From Candidatus Zipacnadia bacterium (GTDB lineage Bacteria > Armatimonadota > Zipacnadia > Zipacnadales > Zipacnadaceae), in the NCBI GenBank assembly GCA_029821515.1, contig JALGTD010000057.1, forward strand, positions 1-9,320: a DNA stretch of 9,320 nucleotides, written 5' to 3'. Position 1 is the stretch's first letter. The number at the start of each line of letters is the position of its first letter. The notes beneath the pieces were generated by a model. That model had not been told where the DNA came from and did no database searches. It worked only from the letters and a program-made list of their open reading frames with translations. This document shows, in pieces, positions 1 through 5,923 of this stretch. Both the position numbers and the translations under genes were made by a program.

Positions 1-643
1 GTATCTATACGGTCAAGACGAAGCGCGTGGTGAGGCCTTGCGCAAGCAGCGGGAGGCCTGGATACGGGCACACGAGCTGGGTGTCAAGGTCTTTGTGGCT
101 GGCTACAAGGGTAGCAACTTCGACCTGGTGGGCGACGTCCAGGACCTACTGGTGGCTGCCGGCAATCCATCTCGCGAAGAGGCCGCTCGCTGGCACTCAC
201 GCGGGCATAAGATATTCTGCTACGCTAACCCGCAGACCGGGCTGGAAGCGCCCGAGACATACCGGCGCAACTACGGCCTGTTGCTGTATGTGCGAGACTA
301 TGACGGCAGTATGACCTACATTTACTACCACGACTGGCCCGAATCTGGCGATGCTGAGGGTCGATTTCGGTGCCACAATATGGTCTACCCGACCGTGGAT
401 GGAGTCATTGACACTGTCCAGTGGGAAGGCTACCGGGAGGGTATTGATGACCTAAGATATGTGGCCACACTCAAGCACACCATTGAGCTGGTGCGGGATG
501 CTGCCCCCGGGCCGCTGGCGCTGGGGTTGGCTGCAGAAGCCGAGCAATTCCTGGCCAGTCTCGACGTCTACGAGGATCTTTATCGCATTCGCCACCAGTT
601 GATTGAATTGACGCTGGCGCTACTGGGGTCGCTCGAGGAATAG
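1..643 (+). CDS. DUF4091 glycoside-hydrolase-like protein, 3' part only
   Basis: Codons run in frame from base 2 (reading YLYGQDEARGEAL) to a TAG at 641-643, giving about 213 visible residues; the 5' part lies outside the window. The protein is a close paralogue of the C-terminal third of the 907-2715 product. The DUF4091 signature is near its end: YPTVDGVIDTVQWEGYREG followed by IDDLRY. DUF4091 proteins resemble GH123-type barrel enzymes and are thought to act on glycans; the substrate is unknown. Compared with its paralogue it lacks 7 residues after AGY (about base 105), has 3 more after the HDW motif (about base 335), and lacks 19 before DLYRIR (about base 575). All three differences keep the frame, which suggests both copies evolved as coding genes. 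A TTG at base 38 is internal and not the true start. Confidence 0.85.
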   Translation, partial: YLYGQDEARGEALRKQREAWIRAHELGVKVFVAGYKGSNFDLVGDVQDLLVAAGNPSREEAARWHSRGHKIFCYANPQTGLEAPETYRRNYGLLLYVRDYDGSMTYIYYHDWPESGDAEGRFRCHNMVYPTVDGVIDTVQWEGYREGIDDLRYVATLKHTIELVRDAAPGPLALGLAAEAEQFLASLDVYEDLYRIRHQLIELTLALLGSLEE

Positions 644-694
644 AAGCTGTTTCAAGACCTATGGTTGTGGGGTTTTTTGGGTATAGACTTTTGC

Positions 695-712
695 ATTATT
701 ACATGTAATAAT
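695..712. other. 18-bp perfect AT-rich palindrome (copy A)
   Basis: ATTATTACATGTAATAAT equals its own reverse complement. It sits 51 bases after the DUF4091 stop and 17 bases before the transposase-like TTG. The same place in copy B has identical 7-base arms with a changed centre. It could be a regulator site, a hairpin in the transcript, or part of the subterminal sequence of the old IS. There is no T-tract after it, so an intrinsic terminator is unlikely. Confidence 0.7.
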
Positions 713-728
713 ACTGGGCCAGAGGTGA

Positions 729-813
729 TTGCCAATAGCCCGGAAGCGCCCTTTATTGACGGACGAGCAGTGGGCGAAGATCGAATCGCCGTTGCCCAAA
801 ATAGCGCCCTATC
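729..813 (+). pseudogene. IS5-superfamily (DUF4096) transposase N-terminal remnant, copy A
   Basis: Translation from TTG at 729 gives an N-terminus with LLTDEQWAKIESPLPK, the recognisable opening of IS5-superfamily transposases of the DUF4096 type. Only about 28 of several hundred expected codons remain, with no DDE catalytic region. The reading frame stays open and runs directly into the ATG at 831 of the next gene, so readthrough could make an N-terminally extended product; this is probably chance. AGAGG at 721-725 could have served as its ribosome binding site. The sequence from about base 645 (starting AAGCTGTTTCAAG) may be the old left end of the IS, judged only from its position and its repeat in copy B. 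Confidence 0.7.
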
Positions 814-814
814 T

Positions 815-822
815 AAAGGAGG
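815..822 (+). promoter_or_regulatory. Strong Shine-Dalgarno for ATG 831
   Basis: AAAGGAGG lies 8 bases before the ATG at 831. It is the best ribosome binding site in this part of the window and marks 831 as the ancestral start of the DUF4091 gene, although that start is now out of frame with the gene body. Confidence 0.8.
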
Positions 823-830
823 ACACAGTT

Positions 831-953
831 ATGAGTGCGAATACGGTTCGCCTGAGTGTAGTGTTCCTGGTGCTGATCATATTCCCGTGTATGCTCAACG
901 AGTGTAGTGTTCCTGGTGCTGATCATATTCCCGTGTATGCTCAACGCAGCTGA
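831..953 (+). pseudogene. Original 5' end of DUF4091 gene, cut off by frameshift
   Basis: Reading from ATG 831 gives a classic secretion signal: MSANTVR, then a hydrophobic core LSVVFLVLIIFPCML ending at N. After that the frame enters the second 46-bp copy, reads ECSVPGADHIPVYAQRS and stops at TGA 951-953. With one 46-bp copy removed, the same ATG would read through ...PCMLNAADDSEAV and on to 2715 as a 612-residue protein. The product as written is a 40-residue peptide with no expected function beyond a possible orphan signal sequence. Confidence 0.75.
854..945 (+). repeat. Exact 46-bp tandem duplication
   Basis: Bases 854-899 (GAGTGTAGTG...ATGCTCAAC) are repeated without change at 900-945. 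The length, 46, is one more than a multiple of three, so the duplication shifts the frame. The unit encodes the hydrophobic core of the signal peptide. The perfect identity means either a recent event or an assembly artefact. Confidence 0.97.
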
Positions 954-2715
954 CGACAGCGAGGCAGTGGCCACACAGATGGCTGGTCTGGCCACAGAGG
1001 GCCAGCGGTTGCTGGTCTATTCCGTGCGAGCCATCACTAACCGCCAGATCCTGCCCGTGCCGAATGTCCCAGCCAGCATTGAGCGTCAGCTTTCGCTGCG
1101 TGCCTGCCGTGGAGAATATGAACCGGCCTCGTTCGTCATGTATCCGCTCGAAGAAGTGGGCGCCCTGATGGTTAGCGCCACGAAACTGCGCGGCCGGGGT
1201 GGCGTGATCAGCTCAGATGCCGTCGACATCCGAGCGGTCAAGGTGTGGTATCAGTCAGGTGATCAAAGTGCCGGAGGGTACGGCCCCAGACGTAATAGCA
1301 ACTGTCCCTTGAGTCAAAACCTACATCTGTTGACCCCCGAATTACTGCTCAAAGATGACGGACTTGTGCGAGTAGACTATCTTAGTCAGAACAATTACCT
1401 GCGGCTCGACTTCCCGGAGGGCCGGAGCGAGTGGCGATGTGTTAGTGATCCCGAGAATCCTCTGCTTCTGCCGGAGGCAATGAACGATAGCTGCCCGGTG
1501 CGCGATGCGGAGAGTTTGCAGCCGCTCGAGGTTCCGGTTCACCGGGCAAAGCAGATGTGGGTGACTGTGCACGTGCCCGATGACACGGCGGCTGGGGTGT
1601 ACCGTGGCTACATCGAGATTAGCGAGTCCGGAAGGCTCCTGGAGCGGCTGCGTGTTCGCCTGGAGGTTCTGCCTTTCGAGCTGGCGCCCAATCCGCTGGA
1701 ATCGAGCATGTATTTCCACTGGGGCGATAAGGTCGTCTTCGACGGGCCGGGGTCGGTATCGTACAAGTATCGGAGTGCTGAACAGTATCGAGCTGAGTTG
1801 CAGAACCTGCTGGCCCACGGCGTGAATAACCCCACGGTGGGGATGACCTATGGGGGGGGCACGTTGCCTGAGATACTGCGCATTCGCGCGGAGGTGGGGA
1901 TGGCCCAGGATAACCTCTACCTCATCAGCCAGTCGGCCGCGGCGTCTGAGGATGTTATCAAGAATGTTGTGGAACTGGCCCGGGAGTTTGGATACTCGGA
2001 GGTGTATCTATACGGTCGAGATGAAGCGCGTGGTGAGGCCTTGAACTCGCAGCGGGAGACCTGGATACGGACGCGAGAGCTGGGTGCCAAGCTCTTTATG
2101 GCTGGCTATCGGGCGGATTACCCATATCCGGGGCCCGGCAACTTCGACGTGATAGGCGATATCCAGGACCTACTGGTGGCCTATGGCATTCCATCTCGCG
2201 AAGAGGCCGCTCGATGGCACTCACGTGGGCATAAGATATTCTGCTACGCTCACCCGCAGACCGGCTTCGAAGCGCCCGAGACATATCGGCGCAACTTCGG
2301 CTTGCTGCTGTATCTGCGAGACTACGACGGCGGTATGACCTACATTTACTACCACAACTGGAACGATTTTGGAGGTCGATTTCGGGCCCACAATATGGTT
2401 TACCCGACCGTGGATGGAGTCATTGACACTGTCCAGTGGGAAGGCTACCGGGAGGGTATTGATGACCTAAGATACGTGGCCACACTCAACGACACCATCA
2501 GGCGGGTGCGGGATGCTGCCCCCGGGCCGCTGGCGCTGGGGGTGGCTGCAGAGGCCGAGCACTTCCTGGCCAGTGTCGATGTCAACACCTACGACGATCA
2601 GCAGGGCGAGGATTGCCAAAATCGCTCTAACTGCGGTGACGCCGACGATCTTTATCGTGTTCGCGATCAGTTCATTGAATTGACGCTGATGCTACTGGAT
2701 TCGCTCGAGGAATAG
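907..2715 (+). CDS. DUF4091 glycoside-hydrolase-like secreted protein
   Basis: The open frame gives 602 residues if GTG 907 is used. The 831 ATG would give 612 residues if the 46-bp duplication were absent. The N-terminus (FLVLIIFPCMLNAADD) is the core and cleavage region of a signal peptide, so export is expected. Residues 60-115 carry the family's opening domain (RACRGEYEPASFVMYPLEEV, then AVDIRAVKVWYQ). The middle (about 225-430) is the predicted TIM barrel, and the DUF4091 motif IDTVQWEGYREGIDDLRY lies at about 508-525. The family is related to GH123-type hydrolases and probably acts on polysaccharide or glycoprotein sugars; the substrate is not readable from sequence. No good ribosome site precedes GTG 907, so in this form the gene may be poorly expressed or silent. 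An eight-G run (1852-1859) lies inside the gene. It is a tandem paralogue of the partial gene ending at 643. Confidence 0.85.
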   Translation: MFLVLIIFPCMLNAADDSEAVATQMAGLATEGQRLLVYSVRAITNRQILPVPNVPASIERQLSLRACRGEYEPASFVMYPLEEVGALMVSATKLRGRGGVISSDAVDIRAVKVWYQSGDQSAGGYGPRRNSNCPLSQNLHLLTPELLLKDDGLVRVDYLSQNNYLRLDFPEGRSEWRCVSDPENPLLLPEAMNDSCPVRDAESLQPLEVPVHRAKQMWVTVHVPDDTAAGVYRGYIEISESGRLLERLRVRLEVLPFELAPNPLESSMYFHWGDKVVFDGPGSVSYKYRSAEQYRAELQNLLAHGVNNPTVGMTYGGGTLPEILRIRAEVGMAQDNLYLISQSAAASEDVIKNVVELAREFGYSEVYLYGRDEARGEALNSQRETWIRTRELGAKLFMAGYRADYPYPGPGNFDVIGDIQDLLVAYGIPSREEAARWHSRGHKIFCYAHPQTGFEAPETYRRNFGLLLYLRDYDGGMTYIYYHNWNDFGGRFRAHNMVYPTVDGVIDTVQWEGYREGIDDLRYVATLNDTIRRVRDAAPGPLALGVAAEAEHFLASVDVNTYDDQQGEDCQNRSNCGDADDLYRVRDQFIELTLMLLDSLEE

Positions 2716-2884
2716 AAGCTGTTTCAAGGCCTGTGGTTGCGAGGTTTCTGGGTTTAGACTCTTCCATTATTATGTGTAATAATGCTGGGCCAGAGGTGAT
2801 TGCCAATAGCCCGGAAGCGACCTTTATTGACGGACGAGCAATGGGCGAAGATCGAACCGCCGTTGCCCAAAATGGCGTCTGATC
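2004..2884 (+). repeat. Direct repeat copy B: DUF4091 3' end plus IS scar
   Basis: This aligns with 1-813, the offset changing from 2003 to 2071 through three in-frame indels and one intergenic base. As in copy A, the block runs through the stop codon (2713-2715), the hairpin and the transposase start. Beyond 2884 the two copies are unrelated: copy A runs into a new gene's ribosome site, copy B continues the transposase frame. Confidence 0.93.
2766..2783. other. AT-rich inverted repeat (copy B)
   Basis: ATTATTATGTGTAATAAT has arms ATTATTA and TAATAAT around a 4-base centre. Copy A has the same arms with CATG in the centre. The arms are kept while nearby bases differ between the copies. Confidence 0.6.
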
Positions 2885-2922
2885 CCGGAGGCAGACGCCT
2901 GTCTGACGATTTGATTGAATAA
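2800..2922 (+). pseudogene. IS5-superfamily (DUF4096) transposase N-terminal remnant, copy B
   Basis: A 40-codon frame from TTG 2800 to TAA 2920-2922 reads LLTDEQWAKIEPPLPK, then DPGGRRLSDD. The IEPxLPK motif followed by a Gly-Arg-rich stretch fits the start of IS5-superfamily transposases. This copy extends about 10 codons further than copy A before it stops, so it is closer to the ancestral sequence. The catalytic region is missing and the element cannot move. Confidence 0.72.
2874..2899 (+). other. 8-bp stem hairpin inside IS remnant
   Basis: GGCGTCTG (2874-2881) and CAGACGCC (2892-2899) pair perfectly around a 10-base loop. The GC-rich stem is stable, but no T-tract follows, so it is at most a weak terminator or attenuator for the DUF4091 transcript. 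Confidence 0.45.
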
Positions 2923-2936
2923 TTTGTGAAACTTCT

Positions 2937-3125
2937 CGGCTCCCAGGCGGGCCGACCGTTGTCCGGACAGCAGCAATCGCTGACTGTCTCCGAGACGAAA
3001 CTAAGGTCCACTGCTGCCGCCAGTTTACGCTGCAAATGGTCGGTTGGGATTAACTCTCCATAGATCATGCCAAAGAAGCTGCTTTGGCTGCTGTCTTCGC
3101 CTTGCGGAGTTGTTATCGCGACCAT
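2937..3125 (-). pseudogene. IS1182-like (DUF772) transposase N-terminal remnant, antisense
   Basis: Reading the minus strand from ATG 3125 gives MVAITTPQGEDSSQSSFFGM, then a segment with GELIPTDHLQRKLAAAVDLSF and, further on, CPDNGRPAWEP. This matches the N-terminal domain of IS1182-type transposases (DUF772): an L-IP-DHL-RK--AVD-SF pattern followed by a Y/C-x-x-x-GRP motif. Only about 63 residues are convincing; the similarity stops near 2937 and the frame then runs on by chance through the neighbouring IS5 remnant. No catalytic DDE region is present. It is a decayed fragment, pointing toward the other IS scar. Confidence 0.65.
3069..3088. other. 7-bp inverted repeat
   Basis: GCCAAAG (3069-3075) and CTTTGGC (3082-3088) flank six bases. 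It lies inside the DUF772 remnant and is probably incidental to its coding sequence. Confidence 0.3.
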
Positions 3126-3174
3126 TGAAGACTCGGGCTTCAACCATTACTGCGTGTTCTAGCACACATCCCTC

Positions 3175-3201
3175 TTGACATAAATCCCTCCCTGCTACAA
3201 T
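3175..3201 (+). promoter_or_regulatory. Sigma70-like promoter upstream of URO-D gene
   Basis: A consensus -35 TTGACA (3175-3180) is followed by TACAAT (3196-3201) at 15 bases, or by CAATAT (3198-3203) at the ideal 17. Transcription would begin near 3208-3212, leaving a leader of about 55 bases. It lies just beyond the DUF772 remnant and faces away from it, so an IS-derived outward promoter is possible. Confidence 0.5.
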
Positions 3202-3233
3202 ATAGGATAACTTTTGCAACAGTCTCTGCAAGT

Positions 3234-3260
3234 ATGAACAACAAAGAAGGTGCCAACTGA
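3234..3260 (+). CDS. Possible 8-codon leader ORF (MNNKEGAN)
   Basis: ATG at 3234 reads MNNKEGAN and ends at TGA 3258-3260, followed directly by TAG 3261-3263 and the URO-D ATG at 3264, all in one frame. The AAGAAGG that could serve the URO-D start is inside this mini-ORF. If translated it would bring ribosomes to the next start. No clear ribosome site precedes it, so chance is a fair alternative. Confidence 0.25.
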   Translation: MNNKEGAN

Positions 3261-3263
3261 TAG

Positions 3264-4427
3264 ATGACTTCGAAAGAACGAGTGCTGACGGCGCTGCGAT
3301 TCGAAGAGCCTGACCGGGTTCCCCTCGCTGAGCACGCGGTTGATTTCGATACTATCGAAAAGATCATCGGGCACGAAACCTATGTACGTGCCAAGGCCAA
3401 ATCGCAGATTGCCTTCTGGGAAGGCCGGCACGACGAGGTAGCCGAGAGCTACCGTAAAGACCACGTCGAACTCCACAATAAGCTGGACATGGACATTGTT
3501 AACCTTGCGGCCGATGCAACCTGGTACATCCCGCCCCCGACTGATGACACGCCTCCCAGACGGATTGATGAGAACACCTGGGAAGACAAGTATGGCCGAG
3601 TGTATAAGCGTTCCAACATTACTGCGGACCTCACTTGTATCAAGGACCCGGTTAGTGAGCAGAAGCAGTTCTCCGTCGCAGATTTCGAGGGCGAGCCGCC
3701 CCCGCTCGTCCGAAATGAACAGACCTGGGCTATTCTGGACTCTGTTATAAGCGAATTAGGCGCTGAGAAATTCATCTGTGGACCGTCGGGCGGAGAAATC
3801 GGGATCGTCTTTCTCGGCGACGGATTTGGAAGAGGGGGAGGGGCGATGGAAAAGGCATTGATTGCTTTCATCGAGCAACCCGAAGTGGTAAGGGCGGCTA
3901 CCGCTTATCTGCTCAAGCAACAGAACCTGGCCGATGATGTCGCGATCCATCCGGGTCAGGATGCCATCGAGTGGGGCATAGACTTTGGGACGAAGACAGG
4001 CCCGTTTATAAGTCCGCGAATGTTCAAAGAATTCTTTCTCGAAGCCAACCGGGTCAGAGTCGAAAGGATGCACAGCAGAGGCCTGAAGGTGATAAAGCAC
4101 TCTTGCGGCAGCAACGAGGGCCTGCTGGATTACTTCGTACAGATCGGCTACGACTGCTACCAGTCAATCCAGCCGACCGCGGGTATGGATATATGCGAGA
4201 TAAAGAAGAGCCACGGAGATAGGCTGGCGTTGTGGGGTGGAGTGGCTGTCGAGAATCTGGTCAGTGGCACACCTGAACAGGTCAGAGAGGATGTGCGCCG
4301 GGCGATGCGCTGTGCTAAGCCCGGCGGTGGATTCATTCTCGGCGCCAGCCACAGCATTGCCGTGGGCACTAAGTACGACAACTTCATGGCGATGCTTGAT
4401 GAATACCACAAGCTGGCCGAGTACTAG
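3264..4427 (+). CDS. URO-D superfamily (MtaA/CmuA-like) protein
   Basis: This 387-residue protein belongs to the uroporphyrinogen decarboxylase fold, in the branch related to cobamide:coenzyme M methyltransferases (MtaA/CmuA). Visible marks are the opening SKERVLTALRFEEPDRVP, the barrel strand DFGTKTGPFISPRMFKEFF (241-259), KHSCG with H279 and C281 (the His-x-Cys of the zinc site), LALWGGVAVENLV (321-333), and GGGFILGASHSI (354-365). The third zinc Cys of MtaA-type enzymes appears as ASH (361-363), as in many uncharacterised relatives. No heme genes are nearby, so heme synthesis is unlikely; a methyl-transfer or demethylation role is an inference. In-frame TAG at 3261 fixes the start at 3264. 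The likely ribosome site (AAGAAGG, 3244-3250) is rather far at 13 bases. It converges with the deacetylase gene. Confidence 0.88.
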   Translation: MTSKERVLTALRFEEPDRVPLAEHAVDFDTIEKIIGHETYVRAKAKSQIAFWEGRHDEVAESYRKDHVELHNKLDMDIVNLAADATWYIPPPTDDTPPRRIDENTWEDKYGRVYKRSNITADLTCIKDPVSEQKQFSVADFEGEPPPLVRNEQTWAILDSVISELGAEKFICGPSGGEIGIVFLGDGFGRGGGAMEKALIAFIEQPEVVRAATAYLLKQQNLADDVAIHPGQDAIEWGIDFGTKTGPFISPRMFKEFFLEANRVRVERMHSRGLKVIKHSCGSNEGLLDYFVQIGYDCYQSIQPTAGMDICEIKKSHGDRLALWGGVAVENLVSGTPEQVREDVRRAMRCAKPGGGFILGASHSIAVGTKYDNFMAMLDEYHKLAEY

Positions 4428-4501
4428 CTCCCGGGTTGTGGTGACTCGCCAACAGCTACGGGCTCGGATGGCTGGACCTGAGCCAGCATATACTTGACCA
4501 T
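4424..4501 (-). CDS. Small ORF, paralogue of the 5594-5481 small ORF
   Basis: Twenty-five codons on the minus strand begin MVKYMLAQVQPSEP and end at a TAG overlapping the URO-D stop codon. The sequence HMVKYMLAQVQP matches IHMVKYVLARAQP of the small ORF at 5594-5481. It begins 13 bases after the deacetylase stop, with no clear ribosome site and only the shared C-terminal part. It is more likely a decayed or partial copy than an expressed gene. Confidence 0.3.
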   Translation of the reverse strand: MVKYMLAQVQPSEPVAVGESPQPGS

Positions 4502-4506
4502 ATGGA
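4470..4506. repeat. 37-bp direct repeat, left copy flanking deacetylase
   Basis: It matches 5494-5530 at 34 of 37 bases, including 17 exact bases ATACTTGACCATATGGA (4490-4506). The differences are at 4476, 4479 and 4489. The two copies have the same orientation and bracket the deacetylase gene. Confidence 0.85.
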
Positions 4507-4514
4507 CACGACTG

Positions 4515-5369
4515 TTAACCGTTCATCGCATCCCCACTGGTAGTCTGCTTAACGAAAGCCACAAAATCAGCAAACGACAAGCGTTCGGAGATATTGTGAG
4601 CCGGCAGACGTAGCGGATTGCTGCGTCTGGTAACATAGCGAAACGGGTAACCCTTGTACCAATGGCGGGCAGTGGCAAAAAGCTGAGCTACTACCGCTTC
4701 GACCGCTTCATTCCACTCACCCTCAGGGTAGGTAAAGCAAAATGGGGTGAACCCCAGTTCCCGTTCAATATCTTCGCGGCATCCGTGCAACTCCATCTCT
4801 ATGCGCTCGTGACAACCTGCTTCGGCCAGCTCGCGCAGATTGGGATGAGTGCGGGTGTGAGCACCGATAATCCAGCCGGCCTCGTGTAACTGCTCCAATT
4901 GTTGCCAGTTCATAGCCGTGTACCACGGTGACCCGTCGTGCTCCATTTCGGGTAGCTTCCCGTCAGCCAGAGCGGTGATGACAAAGCAGGTCGCCCGCCA
5001 TCCATATTCCGCCAGTATTGGGACAGCGTAGTCATAAGCAGCACCGCGATTGTCATCAAAATCTATCAGCACAGGTTTCGGAGGCAGGTTAACCTCGTCT
5101 TGCAGCCAGCCATACAGCTCCTGATGGGTTATCACTGAGAAGCTGTGGTCGTGCAGGTAGTTCATCTGACGAACAAAGTTGCTGAGCAGTACATGCCCAC
5201 AGTGCTTGCCAGCTACTACCGGCGGGGCATCATCGTCGGGATGGACGCGGTGATAGACCAAAATGGGAACCTGGTCGCAGTTGTCAGCGGGTTCTATCGG
5301 CGCGTTCTGGGCACCTATCTCTTTAGGCATAGGACGCTCATCCTCCGCAGATTGGAGAAAGCTGCACAT
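4515..5369 (-). CDS. Polysaccharide deacetylase (NodB/CE4 family)
   Basis: A 284-residue protein with the NodB homology domain. PILVYHRVHPDDD (35-47) is the YHRV opening seen in PgaB/IcaB-like members. LIDFDDN (101-107) holds the metal/catalytic Asp motif, HTRTH (171-175) the metal-binding His pair, and FTYPEG (212-217) the substrate-groove motif. The family removes N- or O-acetyl groups from polysaccharides such as chitin oligomers, peptidoglycan or poly-GlcNAc. No signal peptide or membrane segment is visible, which is unusual for cell-surface deacetylases; the N-terminal 30 residues are polar and poorly conserved. The internal ATG at 5330 (MPKEIGAQ) has GGAGG 11 bases upstream and may be the true start, giving 271 residues. 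It is convergent with the URO-D gene and flanked by 37-bp direct repeats. Confidence 0.87.
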   Translation of the reverse strand: MCSFLQSAEDERPMPKEIGAQNAPIEPADNCDQVPILVYHRVHPDDDAPPVVAGKHCGHVLLSNFVRQMNYLHDHSFSVITHQELYGWLQDEVNLPPKPVLIDFDDNRGAAYDYAVPILAEYGWRATCFVITALADGKLPEMEHDGSPWYTAMNWQQLEQLHEAGWIIGAHTRTHPNLRELAEAGCHERIEMELHGCREDIERELGFTPFCFTYPEGEWNEAVEAVVAQLFATARHWYKGYPFRYVTRRSNPLRLPAHNISERLSFADFVAFVKQTTSGDAMNG

Positions 5370-5480
5370 GACTTTCTCTGTGCAGGCCTGAGCTCCGAAT
5401 CACAGCTCAATCTGTCATTGACACAAACCAACATTATCTACATGCTTTACTACTCCGAATAATATTCTCCGCTTGACATA

Positions 5481-5594
5481 CTAATTCCTCTGCGGCTGGG
5501 CCCGAGCCAGCACATACTTGACCATATGGATCATCGCCTGACCCTGGAGCTCCACCCGCACGCTGCCCACTGCTGAAGTCACTGTCTCAGCCAT
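5481..5594 (-). CDS. Small 37-residue protein of unknown function
   Basis: ATG 5594 opens a 37-codon frame ending at TAG 5481-5483. It begins MAETVTSAVGSVRVELQG and ends HMVKYVLARAQPQRN. A purine-rich AAGGGGGGATC lies just before the ATG and is a convincing ribosome site. The C-terminal 12 residues recur in the small ORF at 4501-4424, after the deacetylase gene. It lies 111 bases upstream of the deacetylase on the same strand, so one transcript could carry both. The family is not recognised; it may be a genuine small protein, or the stub of a larger gene. The AT-rich gap to the deacetylase (5370-5480) shows no other gene. Confidence 0.45.
   Translation of the reverse strand: MAETVTSAVGSVRVELQGQAMIHMVKYVLARAQPQRN
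5494..5530. repeat. 37-bp direct repeat, right copy flanking deacetylase
   Basis: This is the partner of 4470-4506. In the small minus-strand ORF it covers the codons for the HMVKYVLARAQP region. The mismatches change Val to Met, Arg to Gln and Ala to Val, leaving the reading frame intact in both copies. Confidence 0.85.
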
Positions 5595-5923
5595 CTTGAT
5601 CCCCCCTTACTAACATGCACTTGCCACATTACTGTTCGGCCCTTCAGGGTTTTCTTCCTCCCTGTGTGCCTAATGCCAACAGTGCACCTGGACTCCTTTC
5701 TGTGACAAAGACAGTCCCATATGTGCTCATTACGTCCACTGCTGAATCACTTGGTGGGAGCTATCGTCAATATGCAACGACTTTACGTATCTTCCGGGAG
5801 GCGGCCGCTCTTCTTGGGCCGGCGCTCCTCCTACTGCTGCGACCAGTTGATCGTCACCTGGTCCACCGGCGCAAGCCGCTGGCGCGGTCGGCTGTTTCGC
5901 TGAAGCCAGCAGACAGGCCTCTC
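5595..5923. other. Intergenic stretch without a supported gene
   Basis: These 329 bases lie between the 655-codon glycosidase gene and the small ORF, both on the minus strand. No terminator with a T-tract and no consensus promoter is clear. Directly after the glycosidase stop (5924-5926) the same frame stays open for 29 codons and ends with APVDQVTINWSQQ before TAG; this may be a lost C-terminal extension or chance. Confidence 0.5.

Larger units (their letters stand above)
1..813 (+). repeat. Direct repeat copy A: DUF4091 3' end plus IS scar
   Basis: This block aligns with 2004-2884. It covers the last 640 bases of the gene, the stop codon, the hairpin and the beginning of a transposase ORF. 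Identity is high but uneven: one run of 74 bases (386-459 against 2401-2474) is exact, while other parts have substitutions and in-frame indels. Homology fades at about 813, just before the Shine-Dalgarno of the next gene. The left limit is unknown because the window starts inside it. Confidence 0.93.

Noticed and set aside
1342..1818. 158-codon minus-strand frame
   Set aside because: It lies entirely antisense to the conserved DUF4091 coding sequence and has no recognisable motif or ribosome site.
2892..2930. Intrinsic terminator after the second DUF4091 gene
   Set aside because: The 2874-2899 stem is good, but no run of T follows it.
3258..3263. TGA-TAG before the URO-D start as recoded stop codons (selenocysteine or pyrrolysine)
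   Set aside because: The upstream frame is only 8 codons, there is no conserved protein on the 5' side, and the downstream ATG fits the family's N-terminus.
5473..5478. TTGACA on the + strand as a promoter
   Set aside because: No -10 element at the right spacing and no + strand gene downstream.
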